Shown piece after piece: positions 1 to 11,800 of a stretch of DNA of 64,000 nucleotides (position 1 is its first letter; each line of letters starts with the position of its first letter). The DNA lies in NCBI GenBank assembly GCA_009760855.2, contig WPIO01000018.1, positions 5,113,501 to 5,177,500 of the forward strand, read 5' to 3'. Both the position numbers and the translations under genes were made by a program. Source of the DNA: Cristatella mucedo (Eukaryota > Bryozoa > Phylactolaemata > Cristatellidae). The notes under the pieces were generated by a model. It had not been told where the DNA came from, ran no database searches, and worked only from the letters and a program-made list of their open reading frames with translations.

Positions 1-483
1 CTTCCTCCCTCTCGTTAATGCGATTGTGTACTTACGTGTGCTGAGCGTTTGCCGAAGCATAACGCCTACAAGCTGGCTTGGCCAGAGCCAGGCGAGCCCT
101 CTCTCCACTACTGCCTTCCGTGATGCACTTGTGTTGGAGTGTTTTGATGGCTGCTGCTGAGGCTTTCTCCGAGGTTGGCAACTGCTGCTTTGTTCTCACA
201 GCAGTTTTTGTCTACGTCTGCTAGTCTTTTCCTTTCGAGAGTTTGCACAGCGTGTCAGTCAGGCTTGATCACACACCTGCTTGCTCTCTGTGTGGCATTT
301 CCCAGCGACAGTTGACATGGGCAGCTCTGCTGTCAGCGGTTCGTTCAACCGGGCGATCTGCCCATGCTTTCTAGGTCCATTCCAGGCCACAACCCGCATC
401 ATATGGTTCGCCCATCGGCACCCAACAGTGGTGGGCCGCAAGCTGCTGCACCACAGCAGCAAGCTGTTAAGGTGCTCTTCCGG
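1..483. other. No recognised feature
   Basis: Unique-looking sequence with no homologous coding, RNA or repeat recognised; 548-907 is the same. Confidence 0.5.
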
Positions 484-547
484 TGCATATGTAAAGAGCC
501 TGAATAAAGATTAAGCTCTCTTAGGTCGCTATACATTTTAATTACAT
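484..547 (+). mobile_element. SINE family A tail fragment
   Basis: GCATATGTAAAGAGCCTGAA and following bases match the SINE A 3' half. Only the tail remains. Confidence 0.6.
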
Positions 548-907
548 ATTAGTTTTTATACAGGGTAGTGGGTGGTTGTAATGAAGGGCCAAAACATCAA
601 GTGGATGAACTCGAAGGGGCATGCCGAATTGCAGCCACATATGCAAGCCAGCCCTAAACGTGAATGATAACCCCAACAAGATCTAGGTTAAGCCCAGTCG
701 TGCTAAAAAACACTTGGCTGCATCGTGGCAGGCACAGAACTATAGTGCCCAGCTTGTCGGCTTGTATACCGAAAGGAAGGCAACTTTGTAGTGACATTCG
801 ATTGTTTCTTTCAGTTTTGCAACTTACAGTGATTGTGCCACTAGGGCGATCCGATGACTGCCGTGCCACGCTACTGTCCACGAGTGCTGCGGCTCGCCTG
901 CATCGTC

Positions 908-1985
908 TGGGATAATAATAATAATAATGCACTTGATAAAGCGCCCTCAGAGAACTCAATCTCTTTCTAGGCGCTTTACATTTGCTGCAAAGGAAACACG
1001 ATCGAATGGTGACATAAATAACATGGTTAGGGGTGACATGCACAGGGTCAGCATGCAAATGTGGTTAGTGGCAGCATGCACAGTGTCAGCACGCATAAGT
1101 ACATGAAGGACGAATCAACGAGACCCACTAAATGCTCTCCTAAATTGGTACATTTTAAATTTATTTTTAAATGTGGTCAAGTCAGGGTATGTTTGACTTG
1201 CAGCAGCACGTGCGAAGCCACAGCACCAGAGGTTCCAATATAGAAAGAACGGCCAGCTTATTTGTTACCCACTTTCTATTATTATTAGTAGTATTATTAT
1301 TATTGTTATTGTGTCACTCCTATCCACCTTGGGGATGTCTTGATGCCAGTCGGGAGTAAGTTCTAGGCTTTGGGAGCATACGAACTAAAGGTACGGTCTC
1401 CAAAGGATTTGAGGTTCGTATGAGGTACAGGGATTAGACTCCGAAAAGCAGTTGGTACGATGCTTAGCCATGTGGGGAAGTAGACCTGATAGATAGGCTG
1501 GAGCCAGAGAATGAAGGGACCTAAAAATGAGTGACAAAGCCTTGAAGTCGATGCGTTGTTAGACTGGGTGCCAGTGCAGGTCGGCGAGAAGTGGTTTGAA
1601 GTGGCACCTTCGACACTCACCGCATACAAGCCTAGCTGCAGTTTTGCACCGGCTGTAGGTGCCTGATTGCACAAGCTGGTAGACCAGCAAGCAGAGAGTT
1701 ACAGACTTCGAGCCCGGATGTCACAAATGCATGGATCAACTTAGATGTGATATCCCTGTCTAAGCAAGCCCGAATTTTAGCAATGGCATGTAGCTGAAAG
1801 TAGGCAGGCTTGATTGTGGAGCTGGCGGGTCGTCTAATGAAAGGTCACTTTGGAAAATGACACCTAGATTTCGTGCAGATTCAACAAGACATATGCTGGC
1901 AGAGACGATTGTGAGCGTTAGTCATTCAAATATCTGAATCACACCTGGCTTGCCCATAACTAGTAACTTGGTTCTATCATTATGG
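908..1985 (-). mobile_element. LINE family A fragment
   Basis: Minus strand, from the (AAT)-flanked 3' tail at 908-1000 through C-terminal coding relics at 1363-1674 (FKSFGDRTFSSYAPKA-like residues) to about 1985. Non-functional. It is the main content of the first 2 kb. Confidence 0.8.
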
Positions 1986-2259
1986 GAGCCCGGCTTCGTC
2001 GAAATTCGTTCGCGGCTGCTCCATCAGCTGCCCCATCAGTTTACGACACTCAGGTTAACATTCGCTGTTCCTGAATTATAACGATTTTAAGCCGACCATG
2101 TCACAATCTGTAGTTAGGCAGCATACAACCTCAGACTCATGCGATCCTCAGTCAACTGTGCTTTAGGCGATTTATTTGGGGAGATTTAAACCATATGGTT
2201 AGAATCACTGGCGAGTGGACACCTGTGGCGGTTTCCGAGTGGACAGTACATTTGCCCCA
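1986..2259. other. No recognised feature before the CpG block
   Basis: AT-richer spacer between a LINE fragment and the cyclophilin promoter region. Confidence 0.5.
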
Positions 2260-3142
2260 ACGTAAAGTCGCGTTTCCCCTGCCGCCGCCCCCACTGACTG
2301 TCGTACGCTCTGCTCTGGCCAGTAGGTGGCCAGCTCCTGGTATATTGAGCGCCCGGCGACAAGCCAGCCACACTGATGACGCCCCCAGTACTTGGCGCCT
2401 CCCCCCTCCCCCTCCCGATCCAGCTCCCGGGGACGCATGCCGCCTGCCGCACCTTCAGTTCGCCGCCGGTTATGGCTAAGGGAGGCACGGGAAGCGTTAT
2501 ATTCGTGTACGGTTGCTCGCTATTGCAGCCGTGCTCGGCAACTTCCGGATTATTACCTGCGCGATTGCAGGCCGCCTCTGCGACTCGGCAGCCGTGCTTG
2601 GAGGCGTCAGCTACGCCGGCATATTGCGGTTCAACCGCGGTGCTTTTTAAGGACATTCGAGCGGAAGCAGCGACGACGCGTTTGCAAGGCAGCGTTAGTG
2701 GTGCAGTTTTTTTGCACTCCGACGTGGAGAGCACGAGCTGCGTCGCTCGGCGGCAGCGGGGGAAAATTAAACACTTTGAAACTCTCGAGTTGGAACGGCT
2801 CGAGTTCCCGCAGGGCACTTCGGGAGGGCGTGAAGCAGGAAGGAAGCTTAACTACAGCTTGGGCGGGGCCGCGGTTTGGCCCGTCTCGCTTCGGACAAAC
2901 ATGGAAAACCGCCGCCGCCAAAATCACTGCAAATAACACCAAAGTTTTCTAACAATTTGTAATCAATTATTCGACCAAACAATTCCTGCGGCTCTCACTT
3001 GAATCGCTCCGTGTTGTGGGTCACGTGGGGTATTTGGGCCCACCGACGGCCTCTTGCTCGCACGCCGTGCTCCAGTTCGGACGCCAGACCGAGCCGCCAG
3101 CTTTGTGCTAGTAGTTGTGTTCCGAGCGTCTCCGTATTGATC
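2260..3142 (+). promoter_or_regulatory. CpG-rich 5' region and probable promoter of the cyclophilin gene
   Basis: A dense run of CG dinucleotides begins near 2260 and continues through exon 1 into intron 1 (to about 3640), unlike the AT-richer DNA on either side. No TATA box is obvious before 3143. Overlapping reading frames here on both strands are an effect of high GC content and match no known protein. The transcription start cannot be placed by eye. Confidence 0.5.
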
Positions 3143-3211
3143 ATGGCAAAGCCTCGCGTGTTTTTCGACGTGATCGCTGACAATGTTCCATTAGGAAGAA
3201 TCGTAATGGAA
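3143..3211 (+). CDS. PPIA: Cyclophilin coding exon 1
   Basis: Encodes residues 1-23 (MAKPRVFFD to IVME) and ends at a consensus donor gtgagt, phase 0. The first intron (3212-3659) is GC-rich and CpG-rich, so the promoter island runs into it. Confidence 0.95.
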
Positions 3212-4211
3212 GTGAGTTAGCCGGTTGTTGCGCGCCATTTTGGTTGGCGGCGTCGCTCCGGTACCCATTCATTGCCGCCGCTTTCCTCGCCGCCGCTCGT
3301 CTCGCTCCGGCCGGCGGCGCCGTGTGCTGCGCCCTCGCTCGCCGCACGTCGCGGGCAGAAGCGCTATACGAACGCTCGCCCGAGTCGCCGCGCACCGCTA
3401 ACTGCGTCTGGCCAGGCCGACAGCGAGCGATCCAACCTTTAGTCTGCCGCAGCCCGTCGGCCAGACTAAGGGCGCTAGGCAGCGCGCGCAAACTCGTTCG
3501 AGTAGCTGCGCAGCGTACGCCGCGCGTCCTTTCCGCTTCGTCGTAGTCAGCGGCGGCGGCTGCCGCTTTCGCGCCGTTTCTTTCGGGACCCTTTGTTTGG
3601 CCGCTGCGTTCGGCGCGCGCCGCTCAATAATAGCCGTTCGGATTTTTCCATTCCTCCAGCTGCGAAATGACGTCGTTCCGAAGACTGCTGAGAATTTCAG
3701 AGCTCTGTGCACCGGGGAGAAGGGTTACGGCTACAAGGGCAGCACCTTTCACCGAGTAATTACGGAATTCATGTGCCAAGGTGGCGACTTCACCAAACAC
3801 AACGGCACTGGGGGCAAGTCGATCTACGGCGAGAAGTTCGCCGACGAGAACTTCAAGCTTAAGCACGAAGGTCCCGGTGAGTGCCACTGCTGCCTGTGTG
3901 AATCACCTTTCCCCCCCCCCCGGTTTTACGCGCAATTGGCCGTCGGTTAGCGTCGCTGCGGAAATGCACACAGCGTGGTATGGGCGTCGTCACCCTTTGT
4001 AGGCACCCTGTCCATGGCCAACGCCGGTCCGAACACCAATGGCTCCCAGTTCTTTATCTGCACGGTGAAGACAACGTGGCTCGACAACAAGCACGTCGTC
4101 TTCGGAAGTGTCGTCGAGGGCTTGGACGTGGTGCGGAAGCTCGAGTCGTTCGGATCGTCCACGGGCAAGACTAGCAAGAAGCTGGTGATAGCCGACTGCG
4201 GTCAGCTGTAG
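3143..4211 (+). CDS. PPIA: Cyclophilin A-type peptidyl-prolyl cis-trans isomerase, three coding exons
   Basis: Coding join 3143-3211, 3660-3876, 4003-4211; 164 residues against 165 in human cyclophilin A. It catalyses cis-trans isomerisation of X-Pro bonds and is normally cytosolic. Splice sites are canonical: GAA|gtgagt to ccag|CTG (phase 0) and CCCG|gtgagt to gtag|GC (phase 1). Every active-site residue falls at the human number: R55, F60, M61, Q63, A101, F113, W121, L122, H126. The [13 protein letters not shown] core and the C-terminal ADCGQL are intact. Residues 58-59 are Thr-Glu, where most family members have Pro-Gly (family knowledge). The start was chosen because it aligns with the family start and is the first in-frame ATG; the reading frame stays open upstream but from a TTG. 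An AATAAA lies 104 bases past the stop. This is the only gene recognised in the first 14 kb. Confidence 0.97.
3660..3876 (+). CDS. PPIA: Cyclophilin coding exon 2
   Basis: Encodes residues 24-95 and the first base of codon 96, including the catalytic FHR and FMCQGGDF motifs. The following intron (3877-4002) is only 126 bases and contains a run of C at 3910-3920. Confidence 0.96.
4003..4211 (+). CDS. PPIA: Cyclophilin coding exon 3
   Basis: Encodes residues 96-164 and the TAG stop, including the substrate-pocket residues A101, F113, W121, L122 and H126. Confidence 0.96.
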
Positions 4212-4314
4212 GGCGTCTGTGCAAGAACGGTGTCACGTCAGTCTTGCATGTTTTTTGTTAAGTCAACCGCTTCTCGGGTTCTCGTTGCTTTCCATCGTTT
4301 TGGCATCCTTAAGC

Positions 4315-4320
4315 AATAAA
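4315..4320 (+). terminator. Polyadenylation signal of the cyclophilin gene
   Basis: Canonical AATAAA 104 bases downstream of the stop, the only such hexamer near the gene end. Cleavage would be expected 10-30 bases later. Confidence 0.75.
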
Positions 4321-5487
4321 TGTGAAGGTGCAATACGGTAGGGTACAATTGGTTTGTGCGTTGAATCTGCCCTGTTGCCGATGTGCTGTCGATCAGTAAG
4401 TCGAGAGTCTTGACGGCAAGTAGCTAGTGCTAATATCAAAATAGTTTTCTTACTAGTTCCCCGGCTGAGGGTGACCAATGCTGGTCGACCAACGCGTTCG
4501 AGCAGCATTCAGCCGGCAGCTGTGAGTCGTGAATTAAAACTTACACAACATTTACAAAGCTGCTGCGAGTAGACAGAAAGAAGTAAAGCTAGTACCCGTC
4601 CTGGTTCTCGTGAGATCCTTTTTCGAAATTTGTGTGAACGTATAGTTCATGACGTTCACGACTTGATTATATGGCCGTTGATAGTCACCGAACGGGTCGT
4701 TCTCTATCGATTACTGGTCTGCTGCTAGCCTGTCTTGGCCCTAGCTAGCCGCGATTGTAGCCTGCCCCGACTTGAGCTCGTATAGATAGCCACTTCAGTA
4801 AGCATGGCAACCTTACAATCGTAAGCGTAGTAAGTAATAGTAAGCACAAATGAACTAATGCGAGCCCATTACTATGCAATGAATCGGCAATCACGGTACT
4901 GAGCGAGCCCCGAAGTATAATGCTTGCTAAAGCTAAAATTCTCATCGCTAGTATGACCTGGTCAGTTACTGGTTTAAGCTCGGAGCGCTATGCACGAAAA
5001 AAAGACAGCAAACGAAACGCAGACTGCTGCACGTGTTATCGGTGCTGCTCTGACTACGGGAAAGGACCAGTGTTCACGATAATCCGTCCCGGATCCTAAA
5101 AAACGTGATTTTGTCTCGTCTGAATTTAAAATTAGACCTGGTCTGGTGTCCTTTTCTCTTCGGCCATTATGTAAGTCCTTGACATTTTCCGTAAGAGTCG
5201 TGTCTCCTCACAGTTTAAAGGCTCGCGGCGATGTACAGTTCAGTTGCTATGACGCCAGCAGTAGATTCGAGGTAATCCTCAGACGCCTTCACATCCGCAC
5301 TCGCTGCCTCACCATGCGTGACAGCGGAGTGAATGCCGGTCCAATTTAAATTCTAGAAATAACCCCGACGCCGCTCGCCGGATGCCTCGTCCGTTGAAGT
5401 GCTTGGGGTCTGGTTCAGCAAATCAGCGTCAATAGCTCCTGGGTGCTTGCCGATAATCGCTTCCCGTCACGCTATCCCTCTCTCACG
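4321..5487. other. No recognised feature downstream of cyclophilin
   Basis: No long or homologous frame, no tRNA-like promoter and no obvious tandem repeat. Confidence 0.5.
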
Positions 5488-6180
5488 AGAGCTGCTTTTC
5501 CGGAACAGTGCAGCGGCGACGCCGCGTCCATACAATCACCTTGACCTCGGACGGGGCTGCGAGGCCAACTAGCGCGCCGGCCTCTAGGCCGCTCGTAACG
5601 GCTGCGGCGTTGGAAATACGCCAATATTCGAAGTACTTGTATGCTCATGGATGCGAGCGTAGGCTAATTGGCCGCACAGGTACCAAAACTCGGCATTCGC
5701 GGCGGGTAACTAGACGCGCAGCTCGCATTCCGCCGGCGCCTCTTAGCCCGCCGCTCCCGCTGCCGTCGCCGCCTTTCCGCCGAAGGCGCGGCACTCGACG
5801 GGCGCTGGCTTCTTGTATTATGCCACGACCCTACCGCCACGACGCTCGGTCTAGTACGGCTTCTCGATCGGCCTGGCTACGCTTTGCTCAAAGCGCGCCC
5901 GTAGCGACGGCCATGCCAGAGCGGAAATGCTCGACTCGGAGAGGTCGCTGAGTGAGTGCCGGCCGCCGCGGAGCTCGCCCGCTCGAGCCTGCAGCCCGCT
6001 GCGCTTTGGCAGCTCGACGCGACGCTGCTGCGGCGCTTTCCAACGCCGCAGCAGCGTACGAGCGGCCCTAGAGAGGCCGCGCGCTTGTTTGGCTTAGTAG
6101 CTGTACGCCCGTCAGAGGTCAAGGTCAGTGTATGGGCGTGGCATCGCCTCTGCACTATTCCGAGAAAGCTGCTGTTGACG
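5488..6180. mobile_element. Fold-back element with long terminal inverted repeats
   Basis: The sequence at 5493-5640 is similar, in reverse complement, to 6030-6174: both arms contain versions of GTGCAGCGGCGACGCC, CACCTTGACCTCGGACGG, GGCCTCTAGGCCGCTCG and CTGCGGCGTTGGAAA. Identity looks like roughly three quarters over 130-150 bases. The 390-base GC-rich middle codes for nothing recognised. No target duplication was identified. Confidence 0.6.
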
Positions 6181-6298
6181 CGCGCTCAGCAACGGCTCCC
6201 GACCACGGCGAAGGGGCTCACCAGGTCAGTGGTCGGGAGTGCCCGAAAATGGCGGTGAGGGTAGATATTGGCTCCGTTGCAACTGCATCCCTACTACA

Positions 6299-6480
<182 letters not shown>

Positions 6481-6638
6481 TCTCCCCTTGCCTACTGGTG
6501 TTGCCAGTTGTGGAATCAATCGTCAGCCCGCCGACGAGCATCAGCGTCCGCCGACGCGATAGGCGGAATTACCTTGATGCCTGGAAATCAATGCTCTTTA
6601 ATTTCTACGGGGCATGCATGAAAAGTGCGCCGTCAACT

Positions 6639-6860
6639 TGTAACGCCGAAGGCTCGGCGGAGTAGGCTTAACCTGCCGCTTACCTAGCGGCGTAACCTAC
6701 CGCCTGATGCCTTTCGGTGCAATAAGCGCGGCGCCACGAAACGAGCGCTTCTGGCGCTGACCTACTCACCGTTACTGAAGGGGGTCGTGAGTCCGCGGCG
6801 TGAATTGGAAAGCGAGACACAAATTGGAGAGTACTGAGCTTTATTCGAAAAATTTGCACC
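6639..6860 (+). repeat. LTR-like dispersed repeat, copy 1
   Basis: Starts TGTAACGCCGAAGGCTCGGC and runs to a TTTATTCG motif near 6845. It matches the reverse complement of 17215-17430 along its length. A TG start and a conserved internal polyadenylation-like motif suggest an LTR; no internal retroelement coding was found. Confidence 0.6.
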
Positions 6861-8866
6861 GTCACGTAACCCGTCCATTATATAGCAAATTATCAGTGCA
6901 TTGAAAGCACCGAGTTCTCTCTGAGCGTGGCTATGAAAATTCTGTTTTTTATCATAATTCCTGCCCGGACTTCGCTAATGCAGCTAACATCTAAAATTAT
7001 ATAAAGTCTCTCGTTGAAGCTGCCTGCCGAAGGCTTGAGTTAGTATTCGGCTGTGATGGAAGGGGTTCACTTTGCCGTATTGTGTCTCGGACGTAGTTTA
7101 AAAACCGTTTACTCTAAAATGAGATCAATGTCCTTGCGTTTTATTTTGCCAGATTTTGCGTTTGCATGTGCGCGTGTATATGCGTTCGCGTGTGCGTGCA
7201 CGAATGAATCTAGAGCCTATTGGGTTTCATGGAACTAATTCTGAGAATCTGTGAGCTTAAGTAAGCCGGCATAAGTACGCCAATTGTAGGACAGCTGGCA
7301 TGAATTCACGCGCGCAGCCAGCGAGCTCATGAATATTAGCGCCGGGGGAACCGTGGAGCGACGTGTAAGAGAGTGCAGCCTGAGACGTCGACCCTGTCCC
7401 GTTGAGTGAAAACTTTGCGTCAGTGAGAAAAGAGGTCGGCGAGGTGTGGCCGCATGTCTCTTAGCCGAGCGTGTGCTCGCTGGCCGACTTTGAACAAAGC
7501 GAACGGTAAAGTTACTGCTAATAAGCCGACACTTCACGACCCAGGCCACGGGTTCGAACTCCGCAGCAGGCGACTCTGCACATCGCGGTGCAAGCGGGAG
7601 AGATAGCCTTTACGGCTCCTCTGCCCGCAATGGAAATGGGGCTCTTAATCAGCTAACCTTTCCCCTTTTCCTTTCGCTCGGTAAAAGAAGTCAAATCCAT
7701 TCGCTTTACTATGAGCTGATTGAGAAACAGCAGCGTAGATTTAAGCACACAAATTTGGTTGACATGCAGAGGCGTACAGATAATTTCGTTGCATTCGTCA
7801 AGTTGAAATATTAATGACATCACCGCAGAGGATCTCCGCATTTATTGCGAAAACCAAAATGTGAAGCTTCATTTAGTTGACAAAAACGCGAAGAAGTGTC
7901 GTCGAAAAGATGCAAGGATGAAATCAACAAGAAGTTTCCTCCGCCAATATAAAGTATCAACATACGCCATCTGGCATCTTCCCGATACCAGAAATCATCA
8001 GAACACGGTTCCGCGGCGCATCATCAAAGTAGCAGCTCATAACCTCAACAGTTCGCACAGTAGCAATCTCGAAGACAGTTAGAGCAACCGCAGCTTCCAC
8101 CGTGGCAACAACTAGCTCAGGAAGAACGATCGCGTCGTTCGTTTCATCTCACTCAATGCTAAGGTAACGGACACATGCACCTTACAGCTTTTCCGTTTCT
8201 ATGCTCTAGAGTAAAATAGTTGTGCTTATGCTTTCAAAGCTTTATACTGGGTTTCCCGATATCAATACACGGTGCTTTAACCAAGGCGAGCACCTGTGCT
8301 CTAGCGGTTACCTTATCGCCGCTGACGTCTTTTAGATTGGCAGTCGCAAGTTCGCTGCCAACTCAAGTTTCTGCATTGTAGCCGGATTGAAACGTTGCTG
8401 CACTAGAGCAGCCAGGCTATGACTGCCGAGATACTGGTCTCCGTCCCGGAATTATTCTTATTAAGAACCGGTCATGTTATAATATGTGGTACCGCGGAAT
8501 AGAAAGTTACCACCCTGGCAGCTGTGTTCGAAGTTTCGAGCCAGTCAGCTGCGTTGTGCTCTGGGCATCGAGGGAGAGTTGTGCGAAGCGGTTGGCACCA
8601 GACAGCCATAGCCCTCAAGAAGTACTATCGAATAGCACTGCGAACTGCTTTTAACGCGGAGTTGTTTTATAAGCCGCTAGCGTTTCCTTATTACTTATTG
8701 CTGCTGCTGCTGCGTTTCGCTACCGTCGGCATAGCTGCATGCATTGGTGCAGCACCTACAAGTCGCTAGCCGTGATGAAAGACTTACTTCGCCGGTACTT
8801 TTCTCTCGTAGTGGCTAGCACTATTTCGAGCGCCATTTGTGACCCAATGACACTAGTGCAGACGCC
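6861..8866. other. Mostly unrecognised, with SINE relics
   Basis: Apart from the SINE-like piece at 7540-7680 and a tRNA-like relic around 8285-8400, nothing was recognised. The last 100 bases lead into the satellite. Confidence 0.45.
7540..7680 (+). mobile_element. Diverged tRNA-derived SINE, probably family B
   Basis: GGGTTCGAACTCC B box and a body with AGCCTTTACGGCTCCTCTG resembling the family B body. The tail is altered. Confidence 0.5.
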
Positions 8867-11800
8867 GCCACAGCTGTAGCGCCACTGCTGTGTGTGGCGC
8901 CACACACAGCTGTGTGGCGCCACCCACAGCTGTGTGGCGCCACACACTGTGTGTGCGCCACACAGCTGTGTGTGGCGCCACACAGCTGTGTGTGGCGCCC
9001 ACAGCTGTGTGGCGCCACACAGCTGTGTGTGGCGCCACACACAGCTGTGTGTGGCGCCACACAGCTGTGTGTGGCGCCACACACAGCTGTGTGTGGCGCC
9101 ACACACAGCTGTGTGTGGCGCCACACAGCTGTGTGTGGCGCCACACAGCTGTGTGTGGCGCCACACACAGCTGTGTGTGGCGCCACACACAGCTGTGTGT
9201 GGCGCCACACACAGCTGTGTGTGGCGCCCACACAGCTGTGTGTGGCGCCACACACAGCTGTGTGTGCCGCCACACAGCTGTGTGTGGCGCCACACAGCTG
9301 TGTGTGGCGCCACACAGCTGTGTGTGGCGCCACACAGCTGTGTGTGGCGCCACACAGCTGTGTGTGGCGCCACACACAGCTGTGTGTGTGGCGCCACACA
9401 GCTGTGTGTGGCGCCACACACAGCTGTGTGTGGCGCCACACAGCTGTGGGTGGCGCCACACAGCTGTGTGTGGCGCCACACAGCTGTGTGTGGCGCCACA
9501 CAGCTGTGTGTGGCGCCACACAGCTGTGTGTGGCGCCACACAGCTGTGTGTGGCGCCACACAGCTGTGTGCGCCACACAGCTGTGTGTGGCGCCACACAG
9601 CTGTGTGTGGCGCCACACACAGCTGTGTGGCTGTGTGGCGCCACACAGCTGTGTGTGGCGCCACACAGCTGTGTGTGGCGCCACACAGCTGTGTGTGGCG
9701 CCACACAGCTGTGTGTGGCGCCACACAGCTGTGTGTGGCGCCACACAGCTGTGTGTGGCGCCACACAGCTGGGTGTGGCGCCACACAGCTGTGTGTGGCG
9801 CCACACAGCTGTGTGTGGCGCCACACAGCTGTGTGTGGCGCCACACAGCTGTGTGTGGCGCCACACACAGCTGTGTGTGGCGCCACACAGCTGTGTGTGG
9901 CGCCACACAGCTGTGTGTGGCGCCACACACAGCTGTGTGTGGCGCCACACAGCTGTGTGGCGCCACACACAGCTGTGTGGCGCCACACACAGCTGTGTGT
10001 GGCGCCACACACAGCTGTGTGGCTGTGTGGCGCCACACAGCTGTGCTGTGTGGCGCCACACACAGCTGTGTGGCGCCACACACAGCTGTGTGGCGCCACA
10101 CACAGCTGTGTGTGGCGCCACACACAGCTGTGTGGCGCCCCACACAGCTGTGTGGCGCCACACACACAGCTGTGTGGGCGCCACACACAGCTGTGTGGCG
10201 CCACACACAGCTGTGTGGCGCCACACACAGCTGTGTGGCGCCACACACAGCTGTGTGGCGCCACACACAGCTGTGTGGCGCCACACACAGCTGTGTGGCG
10301 CCACACACAGCTGTGTGGCGCCACACACAGCTGTGTGTGGCGCCACACACAGCTGTGTGGCGCCACCCACAGCTGTGTGGCGCCACACACAGCTGTGTGT
10401 ACAGCTGTGTGTGGCGCCACACAGCCACACAGCTGTGTGTGGCGCCACACACAGCTGTGTGTGGCGCCACACAGCTGTGTGTGGCGCCCACACAGCTGTG
10501 TGTGGCGCCACACACAGCTGTGTGTGGCGCCACACACAGCTGTGTGTGGCGCCACACACAGCTGTGTGTGGCGCACACACACACAGCTGTGTGTGGCGCA
10601 CACACAGCTGTGTGTGGCGCCACACACAGCTGTGTGTGGCGCCACACAGCTGTGTGTGGCGCCACACAGCAGCTGTGTGTGGCGCCACACAGCTGTGTGT
10701 GGCGCCACACAGCTGTGTGTGGCGCCACACACAGCTGTGTGGCGCCACACACACACAGCTGTGTGGTGTGGCAGCCACACAGCTGTGTGTGGCGCCACAC
10801 ACAGCTGTGTGTGGCGCCACACAGCTGTGTGTGGCGCCACACAGCTGTGTGTGGCGCCACACAGCTGTGTGTGGCGCGCCACACAGCTGTGTGTGGCGCC
10901 ACACAGCTGTGTGTGGCGCCACACAGCTGTGTGTGGCGCCACACAGCTGTGTGTGGCGCCACACAGCTGTGTGTGGCGCCACACAGCTGTGTGTGGCGCC
11001 ACACAGCTGTGTGTGGCGCCACACAGCTGTGTGTGGCGCCACACAGCTGTGTGTGGCGCCACACAGCTGTGTGTGGCGCCACACGGCTGTGTGTGGCGCC
11101 ACACAGCTGTGTGTGGCGCCACACAGCTGTGTGTGGCGCCACACAGCTGTGTGTGGCGCCACACAGCTGTGTGTGGCGCCCACACAGCTGTGTGTGGCGC
11201 CACACAGCTGTGTGTGGCGCCACACAGCTGTGTGTGGCGCCACACAGCTGTGTGTGGCGCCACACAGCTGTGTGTGGCGCCACACAGCTGTGTGTGGCGC
11301 CACACACAGCTGTGTGTGGCGCCACACAGCTGTGTGTGGCGCACACACAGCTGTGTGTGGCGCCACACAGCTGTGTGTGGCGCCACACAGCTGTGTGTGG
11401 CGCCACACAGCTGTGTGTGGCGCCACACAGCTGTGTGTGGCGCCACACACAGCTGTGTGTCGCGGCACCACACACAGCTGTGTGGCGCCACACAGCCACA
11501 CAGCTGTGTGTGGCGCACACACACACAGCTGTGTGTGGCGCCACACAGCTGTGTGTGGCGCCACACAGCTGTGTGTGGCGCCACACAGCTGTGTGTGGCG
11601 CCACACAGCTGTGTGGCGCCACACAGCTGTGTGTGGCGCCACACACAGCTGTGTGCGCCACACAGCCACACAGCTGTGTGTGGCGCCACACACACAGCTG
11701 TGTGTGGCGCCACACAGCTGTGTGTGGCGCCACACAGCTGTGTGTGGCGCCACACAGCTGTGTGTGGCGCCACACAGCTGTGTGTGGCGCCACACAGCTG

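Noticed and set aside
2999-3142. In-frame upstream extension of cyclophilin that could act as a mitochondrial presequence
   Set aside because: It is Arg- and Ser-rich, but the extension begins at TTG with no ATG in frame before 3143.
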